In this document: piece after piece, positions 55,678 to 64,000 of the stretch
How positions within the stretch are numbered: position 1 is the first letter of the stretch
Layout: every line of letters starts with the position of its first letter
Source: Paragorgia papillata
Taxonomy: Eukaryota > Cnidaria > Anthozoa > Scleralcyonacea > Coralliidae
NCBI GenBank assembly: GCA_035771165.1
Contig: JAWNZC010000320.1
Location: forward strand, 1,291,501 to 1,355,500
DNA: 64,000 nt
Reading direction: 5' to 3'
The notes under the pieces: generated by a model
Told to the model about the DNA's origin: nothing
Database searches by the model: none
What the model saw: the letters and a program-made list of their open reading frames with translations, nothing else
Position numbers and translations under genes: made by a program

Positions 55678-55811
55678 AAACAACAGACACCGTATCCGTT
55701 TAAAAATATCTCTTAGGTTTAAGCTAGGTGTGATCGGTTTTCCAAAGCACTGTCCCATCCTGACATGTCAAGCAATGTGCGAGAAATGAGATCAGGTGTA
55801 GCTTGACATAC

Positions 55812-55990
55812 ACGACTTTCATAATAGCGATTAATTTGAATATTCTTTTATGTGCATCTTAATAAGCCTTTCTCACCTCGTTTGTGTGTCTGCAATTCAA
55901 AATAATCTTTGCTTCATAGCGAGGCCAAAAAGGCTCATTTAGATGCACATAAAAGAATATTTAAAGTGGTGGTCATTATGAAAGTGGTCT
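55812..55990. repeat. Fold-back repeat
   Basis: GAATATTCTTTTATGTGCATC is inverted as GATGCACATAAAAGAATATT, and the outer parts (ACTTTCATAATAGCG / GTCATTATGAAAGTG) also pair. It lies in the outer element beyond the truncated integrase. Confidence 0.7.
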
Positions 55991-56113
55991 ATAACGTTTA
56001 AGGGTTCGAATTACCGAGAATCGTTCAGGGTACTCCTAAGCGTTCGCATTTCGCAATCAAAGACAAACGGCTGTAGCACTTTGGATAACCTTTATTATTA
56101 CACTTTAAATTAA

Positions 56114-56969
56114 TCATGGCCAGAAATCGAGGACAGCCAGCGGCAGCGGCCTGTGGGCTCAGATTTAGATGGAAATATTAATTTGAAGATTCTGATGGCT
56201 AAATATCGATAATTTCGGCTATAAACAGAAGTTTATAACAATAAATTAAAGTAGAGTTATTCGCTAAAATGTCTTATTGACCCATTTCTTACCCAAATAT
56301 CAATACTGTACACTCATACTCACAATAATTGCCGCATATATTTCGGTTATTATTTCTGAATCCACAGTCACATTTAATAATAATAATAACAGCGGTAAAG
56401 ACCCTGGCAACCTAGCAACAGCTCCATAAGAAATGGTGGACAAGAACCTGAAATTATCGAACAATGCATTGCTTCTTCACGCCGAGTTCAGTATTTATCT
56501 TGATGGATTAAATTACAACGACTCGGCTGCACTAAAATCGTACATTTTAAGGTGTTTGGACGAAAAATTGGAACGAACAACTCCGCAAAACAAAGTAACG
56601 TTCATCCCGAGAAAATTCAGACGTTCGCATTGTGGACAAACAACACAGAAGCAGCCAAAATTGGAGCTCCAAAATAAGTACTATAGCAGATTAAGAGACT
56701 TTAAACAGCGAATAAGAGGTATGCTTACGAGGGGCTCGGGAACCTATTTAGGATGCTCCAAACTTATAGAAATTGTAGTGCTCAACGATTGTTCAATTTG
56801 GTGAAGTTTTGGACGTTCGCATGTCGGAATTTACAATAGTAAATAACCGAAAATGATTGTTCTTTATATTTCCTTAAGAAATCTATTGAAGGACGCCATA
56901 TTGAATTAATTAATAAGGGATTCAGTGCGCATGCTTTGCCGCCATACTGTCCCCGATTTCTGGCCATGA
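56114..56969. mobile_element. Element with TCATGGCCAGAAATCG inverted ends
   Basis: TCATGGCCAGAAATCGAGGA at the left is inverted at 56947-56969 with one mismatch. An internal 123-codon frame (56433-56804, plus) has no recognised motif. No clear target-site duplication. An insertion into the outer Polinton. Confidence 0.5.
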
Positions 56970-57049
56970 CACATTATAATAGTTTCGTTAAGAACGTTCA
57001 GCTTTTGTTAGATTGTTAAGTATTCGGACTTTAGCGTTCTTTAATTATG

Positions 57050-57681
57050 TTAATTAATGTCTAGCTTTTCCATGGCGTCTGTCACTGACATGATAGGGAG
57101 TTCTCCATTATATTCGGCAAAAGCTTCGTTTGGATCTTGTCTCTCACTTACGAACGTGAGCCCGGTGTCCGACGCCATGTATCTATATGATGGTGGGTAG
57201 GTAAACAGGCAACCAAATCTGTCGACGTGAGGGCGCGGTTTCCACTCGAAGAAACCACACGAATTTTCTTTCTCATTCGGGAAACAGTAAAACAAACGGC
57301 CTTGGTTGTTCCCCTCTTTCTTAACCTTGCGAATGCGACAAACCAGTCCGTGCTTGCATGTAGGTTTTGGTGTCTCGACTCTATCGCCCCACTGCCAAAG
57401 GAACTTTGATTTTCACGGTCACAGAAGACAAAGAAAGGTCTTCCGAAATTCGGTTTCGCTCTGTCTTTCACGACTCCCATCTTAGCCGGTCTCTGGTGGG
57501 TATGACAAACTGGTCGCAGAGCTCCGTTTGAACGCCACAGGAATAAAGCAGTTTCAAACAATTCACGGTCTTGTTCTGGGCAAAAGAACTCTCAGCTTTG
57601 TTCGATCTTGTTGGCGCAAAGCCAAAACTTTCCATTTTTCGTTGTTACGAGAGACGCGGGTTTTTCGTGCAAACAACCCAT
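57050..57681 (-). pseudogene. Three tandem GRF zinc fingers (outer Polinton accessory gene)
   Basis: From ATG 57681. A first GRF-like unit (CLHEKPASL … FWLC) has its third Cys codon replaced by TGA, followed by EFFCPEQDREL. The second unit is VCHTHQRPAKM … FGRPFFVFCDRENQSS, then a one-base shift before WQWGD. The third is TCKHGLVCRIRKVKKEGNNQ … LFYCFPNEKENSCGFFEW. The C-terminal domain runs to the stop at 57050. Units two and three resemble the paired GRF fingers of NEIL3. It may have bound single-stranded DNA during element replication, or derive from a captured host repair gene; both are inference. Broken by one stop and one frameshift. Confidence 0.68.
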
Positions 57682-58003
57682 CGTCATAATATATGAATGA
57701 TAACTAATGACTAAAGTGATCCATTTTTATATGTAAGCTTTCTTTTGTGAAAAGGGCAAACAAGAACGGGCGAGCCTAGTCATTAAGTATCCTAATGACT
57801 GTTTAACGACATTTTATATAAAAGCACTATGCAAATCAAACAACTTAACTTGATACGCCTGGTCAGCAAGTTCGGGTCTGGGCGGCCCCAGTTTTATAAT
57901 ATTTTACTTCAGCTTTTTATTATTATACCCGATAACAAAAACAAGGTTCCCTAAGAAGTTCAGTCTTTCTCTTCTTCGGTTCAAAGACATCAGACACATC
58001 AGA

Positions 58004-58577
58004 TTAATCAGAATGAGAAGCAAAGCTATATAGTTCAGATTCTTTTAGATCCAATTCACTTATTACAACATGCGCTGTTTTAATGTCTGTCGAGTTATGA
58101 ATGTTTCTTTCGTTTATGTTCTGCTGAATACCCCCCAATACTCGCTTGACAAGCACAAACTCTTCTTCAGTAAATGAAATGCATTTAGCAGTTAGATCCT
58201 CTTTAAACCACCAAACGTCCGATCCCATTCGTAATTGTCAACACCGATATTGTAGTGAGTCACATCATTAACATTACTTGCAGAAAGATATGGTCTAACC
58301 AAGGATCCTTCCTCCTCCAACAACGAAAACTTTATTTCTTCACTATTACTTCTACGAGTCCTCCCCATGAACAATTTCAACAAGAATTAGTAAAATATTT
58401 ATCATTTTCTGAAACACTGACTAAGAGTTTAACTCCGTTCCTATTCCGAAACTCTCTGAAACATGCATACATCTGAAAAAACTGGTCGGAATATACGTAA
58501 ACTTGGTTTTGACCATTCTGCTTTAAGAACACAGGTTTCTCGTGGGCAAATTTTATTTGAGTCGCAAAGACGTCCAT
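58004..58577 (-). pseudogene. Unknown protein, three-frame relic
   Basis: Three overlapping frames join into a plausible ~190-residue product: TQIKFAHEKPVFLKQNGQNQ … VSVSENDKYF, then EEIKFSLLEEEGSLVRPYLS … WDRTFGGL, then FVLVKRVLGGIQQNI. Two frameshifts (near 58380 and 58205). Located between the GRF gene and the DUF-like ORF of the outer element, same strand. I do not recognise the family. Confidence 0.4.
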
Positions 58578-58773
58578 ATCATAAGGTGAGCTGTGTGGCG
58601 TAAACCGTGGGATACGACACCGATCTGTTACCCGGACAAACTGGCTTTGGGGCAGGAAGAATCCTGTTCAACTAACGTCATATTTTGTATGTAACACACA
58701 TGCGCAATCTTCTTTTTGTTTGTTCATAATTAATTTGTAATTGTTCTTGAGGTTCTCCTTTAGTCCGATAAAA

Positions 58774-59090
58774 TCACATGGAAAAAATCTTCGAAACGCT
58801 TTCTTGTGACCAATTACAAGACAATTTCATGACTTCTAATTTACGCACAAACGCTTTAACAATGTTCTCTACAGATGATCTCTCTAAGGCACATTCGGAG
58901 TAAAACCATATTTTATCTTTATCCGGAATCCTGGGACAACAATGTCGCTTTACACCAGCGCTATCTAGGACAACACTCCCATAGCAATTCTCTAGCACCA
59001 GTCTATCAATGTTCAACGATATTTCCTCAACATAGCATGTTAAAAGTGTACACTGAATCTTTCTCTCGCGAAATTTAAAATCTCAATCAG
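58774..59090 (-). pseudogene. Diverged HPSQ-family ORF of outer Polinton
   Basis: Reads LVLENCYGSVVLDSAG … KDKIWFYSECALERSSVENI, aligning with the inner ORF at 38544-38960 (VLKNCNGCAIDHPSQ … ERIWLYFDVALESVSEAKI). The HPSQ part itself is not kept. A shift separates it from an upstream ATG near 59100. It sits just inside the right inverted repeat, mirroring the inner copy's place just inside the left TIR. Confidence 0.55.
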
Positions 59091-59150
59091 GTCAGTATCC
59101 ATTGAAACGACAACCAGTATTTACCATTTTTCTAACTTGATGACTTTTTT

Positions 59151-59245
59151 TTAATGACTTTGTTTAATCGATTTTTAATGAATTTTCTCGCCCGAACTTA
59201 TATAGTAATATTCAAATTTGACTTAGCAACGCTCTAACATCCCTC
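59151..59245 (-). repeat. Outer Polinton right inverted repeat
   Basis: Inverse of 29701-29797; see that entry. Confidence 0.65.
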
Positions 59246-59276
59246 ACAACAGTTACGTTAGGAAAAACAATCTAAT

Positions 59277-59624
59277 CTATCTTTTTATCCACGAGTGTTT
59301 TATTCCGTGTTTCCTCAAGTCAACTCGCCTAAAATATTTGGCAGTTCTTCTAACGCTTTGGCGAAGTGTTTCAGTGTCGCAACAATCGCTTACTTTCAAC
59401 ACTAGAGTCAAATAGGCAATAATTATACCGAAATTCACAAGATCCATCTCATGATAAATATTATACAAGCTACTCGGCAAGTTATCTTTGTTGATTTGCC
59501 CGATAATCCTCTCCTACAATTCACCATGCTCTCTAAGACATCTATTCATGTAAAAACATAACGTATCTTTCTCTATCTCGATATTATTTTCCCGTAATTC
59601 ATCCCAAATTGTTTGTTCGGCCAT
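59277..59624 (-). pseudogene. Possible Bcl-2-like protein (one in-frame stop)
   Basis: From ATG 59624, one frame of 115 codons with a single TAG after HGEL. The block MDLVNFGIIIAYLTLVLKV resembles a BH1 region (acidic residue, N-(W/F)-G, then a hydrophobic helix), and a short HSWIKR near the end could be a BH2 trace. The frame is otherwise all-helical in character. Adintoviruses and Polintons are known to carry Bcl-2 homologues that block apoptosis, which makes the call reasonable but not secure. It lies between the outer right repeat and RELIC C, so the owner element is uncertain. Confidence 0.35.
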
Positions 59625-59950
59625 CGTGTTAAGAATGACGTAATCTCAACAATCACTCGTCATTTTATCGTCTTCGGAAATATTTCGTTAGCTCTGCGGA
59701 ACTCCGACCTCATTGATTATTCATAACAATTAGACTAATTATGCTAATCAGCTAAGACAAAGAAAAAGTGCTTGCAGTTCACCTAGGTCCGCCACAAAAT
59801 GGTCCATCAAGCCCCGCAGTATACTACTCACTTTAAATATCATTGCATGTAGACTAGTAGATATGGTGCAGGTATAGAACCGTCGACTCAGCATTTTTTC
59901 AGGAGCTCTTACCCCTAGTTTTTAGTTTCCAGGTAAACGGGAAAAAAAAA

Positions 59951-60310
59951 GATTTCTGAGTCATCGACAGAAGGTGATTCAAGGACAAACTATTAAATTG
60001 TTATGCCGATGAAGTTGCTTCAGCCTTGGTATTGAAGAATTGAAATGGCTGTCGTATCGACCATCCTTCACAGAGGCAACACGATTGTTTAATGATGGAA
60101 TCAGACGAACGAATTTGGTTGTACTTTGACGTGGCGTTGGAAACAGTTTCTGAAGCGAAAATTGTCGAAAGGTTTATGAACTCTTTGCATGACATGAAAC
60201 CACAAGTTAATGGACTTGGACTGCTAAAATATACTTGTAAAGAATGGCGAGTATTGTTTTGTTCGAAACAGAACCAACGTCTTAAAATCCAAACATTTCA
60301 TCTTGTATAA
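59951..60310 (+). pseudogene. HPSQ-family ORF in RELIC C
   Basis: Collinear with 38544-38960: FLSHRQKVI, a shift, then a TGA replacing one residue before NGC, DHPSQRQHDCLMM, ERIWLYFDVALETVSEAKI and FCSKQNQRLK to the stop at 60310. A 12-bp-type loss removes a few residues. An AATAAA follows at about 60363. Clearly the same gene, inactivated. Confidence 0.7.
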
Positions 60311-60648
60311 AGTACGATGTTGAAATGTGTCTTGTCTCTTGTAATATTCGTAAACATATATGAAATAAAACTCCGATTCGATTCTATATGACTGGTCAAA
60401 TTTTTGTTAAAAATGGTACAAACCCCGCTTCGTAGATAAAACAATGCGAGACATGAAAGTTTGTTAAAAATAATTTATTGAATGTCTTTTTTTGTTTTCA
60501 CACACACTCACACACAAACATATATAAGATGGAGTACATCTAAAATGAAACAGAAGTAAATTGGGATAAGTATAGAACCGTAGAACGTAATATTTTGTTG
60601 GTTTTTTTAAATGCAACAATTGAGACTTATGTAATTCCAACAGATTAC

Positions 60649-61179
60649 TTACTCATAGCGTACTGCTTTAAGTTCTCGCCAGAACCGGTATGCACACAAA
60701 AACTCGTCCAACCTGGGGGTCTGGAGTTCTAAAACAAACGAGAAAGCTTGCCATGAGTAAACGAGTAATGACTGACTATTTTACTGGGAAAAAGATAGGG
60801 TCAACACTTCAAACAGGTTAAAAGACAGTGATCAGTGCTAACAAACAAGCTCATAGACAAATTTACCACAAGAGTGCAATTAGCCAAAAACATACAAACA
60901 AAATATTTTCTATTACTTACTTGCATATGGGGCAACAGAACGTCCCCTGGAAAACGTGAAGACTCGACAGGTGTGTCGAGTGCCCACAGATCAGTGTATA
61001 TACATGCTCCCCACAGTTTCGATCTGGACAAGGTTCTGCTACTGTAAAATACAAAAGGAAAAGGAAAGATATTTAAGTATATAATTTCTGTAATAATAAA
61101 ATAGTACAACTATGCTAACATTCAATACGGCCACACGAATGAACTCCTCATACTTACCAATTAGTTCGACGGAGGACAT
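60649..61179 (-). pseudogene. Spliced RING-like gene in RELIC C
   Basis: Exon 1 is 61179-61158 (GTAAGT donor), exon 2 is 61041-60921 (TTTTACAG acceptor, GTAAGT donor), exon 3 starts at 60728 (TTTTAG acceptor) and ends with TAA near 60649. Exon 2 holds CPDRNC, LICGHSTHL and CCPIC. The exon 1-2 junction keeps phase. Exon 3 contains a one-base insertion early on compared with the inner copy (39486-39918). Conservation of introns and zinc ligands between diverged copies supports a real gene. Confidence 0.5.
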
Positions 61180-61490
61180 TTTTAATTTAGTTTTCTTCTT
61201 CTAGTTTTTCCCTAGCTTCTTTACATGTTGAAAATGAAATTGACTGTTCGAACGCGGTGTTTAGTACTCGCTTATGTTTGGGTCTGTTGGCTGACAACAA
61301 GCTTTGTTTATGACACGTGTCCTTTTTTTTTTTTGCATGTTTTTGTTTTTTTTGTTTTTAATTTTTAACTGGTATGGATTGATAATGAGAGCCGTAGTTT
61401 AATCATTCACGCAGACGCCAAAGTTTATAAAACTAAATCAATATTAAAGTTGAATAGGAATACGTCAATTCCCATCATTATCGGGAAATG

Positions 61491-61893
61491 TAGAGAGAGA
61501 TGCATTGCTAGGAAGCGTCAGGTAAAAATGTGTTCTGTCCATTGTGATCATACAAAGAGTAATAAAAGAAACACAACACAAACACTGGTTTAAAAACGAT
61601 TTATTTCAGAAGCAGTAACCCATGAATTAAATTTGTTAGGGTAACCTAACCATTTTACAAAATATTGTACATGTTTCCCTTTTCCTTGCTGCTTTAGAAT
61701 CTTCTCTATTTCATAAGTATCGTCATGCTTGATGACCTTCTGAAGTTCTTTCTCGTAAAATGTTCCTTGGAGCTCTTCACCATCGAAATCTTTAATCTTG
61801 TAGACAGGAGGTCGTCGCGGTATTGTCTTGCTTTTTGTGAATATCTCTTTTGAAAAATTGGGCAAATATCCTTTTTCGAATTTACGCTTACAC
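61491..61893 (-). pseudogene. Penton start plus integrase C-terminal fragment (RELIC C)
   Basis: 61491-61545 encodes the first residues of penton (THFYLTLPSNASLS after ATG). 61590-61893 encodes the SH3-like end and the chromodomain of integrase (VQYFVKWLGYPNKFNSWV), almost identical to inner 51607-51900. Nucleotide similarity is high, so the deletion and the relic are fairly young. Confidence 0.85.
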
Positions 61894-62115
61894 AGCAAAA
61901 AATAATTTTCTTATTTTAAGAAAATTTTCTTAAACCAAGAAAAAATTTTCTTGGGAGAATAACAAGAAAATGTTCTTAAGAAAAGTTTCTTGAGAAAATT
62001 TACTTAAATTAAGAAAACAATTTTCTTAATTTAAAGACACATTTCTTATTTCAAGAATTATTTTACTTAAAACAAGAAATTTTTCCTGCGAGAATAACAA
62101 GAATATTACCATGAA
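61891..62115. repeat. AT-rich repeat of AAGAAAATTTTCTT blocks
   Basis: Begins ACACAGCAAAAAATAATTTT and consists of many AAGAAA/TTTTCTT palindromic blocks. It resembles a MITE with a degraded right end. It truncates RELIC C. Confidence 0.5.
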
Positions 62116-62685
62116 ATTAAATATGAAATTAAATATTAAGCATTATATTTATAACCGATATAGACACAGATAATTAGTTCAGAGAAAATATGTTGGAAAA
62201 TTATGTTTTGTATTTCACAATATAAGAAAATAACACAATACAAATATAAAATAAGTAAACATATATAGTAACATACAATATTTTAAGTTACTGTATATAT
62301 ATAGAGAGAGAGAGAGAGTTGTGGTTACTATTTTACATCTTAACTTGTGTCATTTTTATAATTTTGGTAAGATAATAGTAATGCTTTAAATGAAACAGAC
62401 ATGTCATTCGGGAAATTGCGGTCTTCGAAAGCATAATACTGTAAAATGTTTAATCCAATCTCATTGTATCTCGGATAATCAAAATCTAACAGATAGAATG
62501 TCGCCAAATATGCAACAACAGCTTCAACCAACTTCTTAACTTCGGTCGTAAACAGGATTGTTTTTCCTACAACCATATAACAACTTTCCTGGACTAGCAG
62601 CAACACAGGCACATTTCCAGCACGTTTAGCACGCCAAGTGTCTGGATCCTCGTGATTCTTGAAATAAGAAAGATTATTATAGAAG

Positions 62686-62716
<31 letters not shown>

Positions 62717-62890
62717 ATCTACAGACACGGTGTTTCGCTGTACAACAGCTCATCAGTGTAGCTTGGAACAATCTGAATGAATTTCACCAATTACTTATAC
62801 ACATGCGATCGTCGGTGACAACCGCATGTGGGAAAGCATCGGTGAAATACATTCAGATAGCGCGAAGTGCGCATGGGCCCAGAGTGCTCA
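62717..62890 (-). mobile_element. Retrozyme copy 5 (truncated monomer)
   Basis: First ~170 bp of the 278-bp unit, with (TA)n on both sides. Predicted to lie in an intron. Confidence 0.75.
62719..62761 (-). ncRNA. Hammerhead ribozyme (copy 5)
   Basis: Same stems and core as the copy at 12445-12487; intact. Confidence 0.83.
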
Positions 62891-63059
62891 AATATATATA
62901 TATATATATAGTTCCCCAGCAAGAACCATTGTTCGAGCCATAACTAAAGCCATGTTCTGACTATTATCTGTTAAAAGAAAAATAGTACATAGAGAAAAAT
63001 ATACGTGGTCACATTAATTACAGATATATTCCATATAATGACCCTCCACGGGAAAACGT

Positions 63060-63470
63060 ACGTTAACGCTTTCACAAACGGTTTGCAAAAACCGTTCGTA
63101 GAGCGTTTGTTATCCGTTCAAACGCTTTGTAGTTATCGTTTAAACGGATTGAGTAACCGTTTAGCCATTCATCATTTGCCGTTCAAACGCTTCACTTTAA
63201 AACGTTCAAACGCTCTGCCTAAAACGTTCAAACGCTCTGTCTAAAACGTTCAAACGCTCTGTCTAAAACGTTTAAACGCTCTGCCCAAACCGTTTGAACG
63301 CTAAGCTTATACCGTTCAAACGTTTTGTCTAAAGCGTTCGAACGCTCTGCCCAAACCGTTTGAACGCTAGGCTTATACCGTTCAAACGTTTTGTCTAAAG
63401 CGTTCGAACGCTTTACTCAAAACGTTTGGACGCTTAACTTTGCTTAAACCGTTTAACGCTTTGCCATCGT
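63060..63470. repeat. Minisatellite of CGTTCAAACGCTCTG-type units
   Basis: About 15-20 degenerate units of 20-22 bp containing the partial palindrome CGTTTGAACG/CGTTCAAACG in both orientations, often ending GCTCTG(T/C)C. Confidence 0.8.
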
Positions 63471-63479
63471 TTAATTTTA

Positions 63480-64000
63480 ACCATATGATCTTATTATTAT
63501 AACTATGATCATTTATTAAATCTTGAAACAGTTGAAACACGAGGTGTATATATATATATATATATATATACAAATGTATATATAAGGAACGGCGACTATA
63601 TGGACTCGCGTTACACACTCATCTCAAGTTTAGTCGTGTTTGCTTCTATTTATCTCCAATGGTCTAATGCCATTGGTAAATCGAAGCCACGTTAGTTTGG
63701 AATATTATTTTAAAGTAATATAATTTTATTGTGAATTGTGAAACGCTTCGGAAATCAGCGTAATCGGACTACCTCACTGCGGGATTCTACTAATTACCTG
63801 TTGTCTTGAAAAAACCCATTTTTTCTCGCGGTGGGATTTAAAAAGCTATTATTTGCACTAATCAAAAGGCAAGCTAGTTTAGTCTTCGTCCAGTATCTAG
63901 ACGAAAAAAATGTCCGTCGCGAAAATGCACACAGCTTCGCTGACTAATTATTGGTTTAGAGTGGTTTGACCAAGTTGCATTATAGTGACGTCAATTAACG
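63480..64000. other. Right edge, no supported gene
   Basis: Contains a TA tract at 63547-63570. No coding region or repeat family recognised. Confidence 0.35.

Larger units (their letters stand above)
29702..59244. mobile_element. OUTER Polinton/Maverick (decayed), split by an inner Polinton
   Basis: Bounded by ~95-bp inverted repeats. Without the inner element it is about 13.9 kb. Gene order from left: packaging ATPase, two small conserved ORFs (plus), RING (minus), PolB (plus), protease, MCP, [inner element], pX-like, penton, integrase (all minus), then a GRF-finger gene, an unknown gene and a DUF-like ORF (minus). Almost every gene carries frameshifts or stops, and several MITEs have landed in it. 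This core gene set (PolB, integrase, ATPase, protease, double jelly-roll MCP, penton) is diagnostic of Polintons/adintoviruses. Confidence 0.8.
59856..61893. mobile_element. RELIC C: internally deleted Polinton related to the inner element
   Basis: The left side (CAGGAGCTCTTACCCCTAG at ~59903 and the HPSQ and RING-like genes) matches the first ~2 kb of the inner element. At about 61487 it jumps to sequence matching inner 51.50-51.91 kb (start of penton, end of integrase), so about 11 kb is deleted. At 61893 it breaks into an AT-rich repeat and the right end is missing. Confidence 0.78.
62340..62967 (-). pseudogene. Two predicted exons of an unknown (SAMD3-like C-terminal?) gene
   Basis: Final exon 62657-62340 follows a good acceptor (TTTCTTATTTCAAG) and stays open: PDTWRAKRAGNVPVLLLVQE … LVEAVVAYLATFYLLDFDYP … YYAFEDRNFPNDM, stop at 62340. 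An upstream candidate exon starts at 62967 after TTTCTTTTAACAG (SQNMALVMARTMVLAGEL). A retrozyme copy with (TA)n lies in the intron between them. The pattern recalls the C-terminal region of proteins named SAMD3-like in invertebrate genomes; this is a weak, memory-based similarity. It could be a host gene or a captured exon. Confidence 0.35.

Noticed and set aside
56433..56804. 123-codon frame
   Set aside because: Not clearly coding: no motif, no neighbour relation, and it lies inside an inverted-repeat element. Mentioned only within that element.
1..64000. CRISPR array or bacterial-type operons
   Set aside because: No regularly spaced repeats with unique spacers and no ribosome-binding-site-led operons; the gene content is of eukaryotic mobile elements.

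Overview
This 64 kb window (AT-rich, about 36% G+C by eye) is repeat-dominated DNA from an animal nuclear genome. An anthozoan cnidarian (coral or sea anemone) is my best guess, because several palindromic MITE families here are of types I associate with that group. That assignment is inference. No conventional host gene is certain; only two spliced-looking exons near the right edge (62.34-62.97 kb) might belong to one.

Left third (1-28 kb): DNA-transposon derivatives, many with readable target-site duplications (TSDs). They include two consecutive ~2.1 kb elements with 9-bp TSDs, shorter fold-backs, TTAA-flanked palindromic elements (one inserted inside a TA-flanked element), a 5'-truncated LINE inside another TTAA element, and a 5S-rRNA-derived SINE. 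A 278-bp repeat family occurs at several loci, usually beside (TA)n tracts. Its minus strand carries a complete minimal hammerhead ribozyme, so these look like metazoan retrozymes. Small relics of Polinton PolB, RING-finger and ATPase genes lie at 17.8-18.2, 22.7-23.1 and 28.4 kb.

Middle and right (29.7-61.9 kb): three Polinton/Maverick (adintovirus-like) elements. A decayed OUTER Polinton (about 29.7-59.2 kb) carries ATPase, two conserved small ORFs, RING, PolB, adenovirus-type protease, major capsid protein (MCP), a pX-like basic protein, penton and integrase. Its pX/MCP junction is interrupted by a 15,687-bp INNER Polinton (38239-53925) with 153-bp terminal inverted repeats that look identical, flanked by ACTAGT/ACTTGT. 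The inner element has intact-looking integrase, penton and ATPase frames, but an internal ~8.9 kb inversion has split its MCP gene into two halves on opposite strands. A third relic (RELIC C, 59.86-61.89 kb) is an internally deleted relative of the inner element.

In both large elements, once the inversion is mentally reversed, replication and packaging genes (PolB, ATPase and two small ORFs) read rightward while protease, MCP, pX, penton and integrase read leftward from the right end. Accessory genes include tandem GRF zinc-finger proteins, RING-type proteins (one apparently spliced and conserved between two copies), a conserved unknown family present three times, and a possible Bcl-2-like protein.
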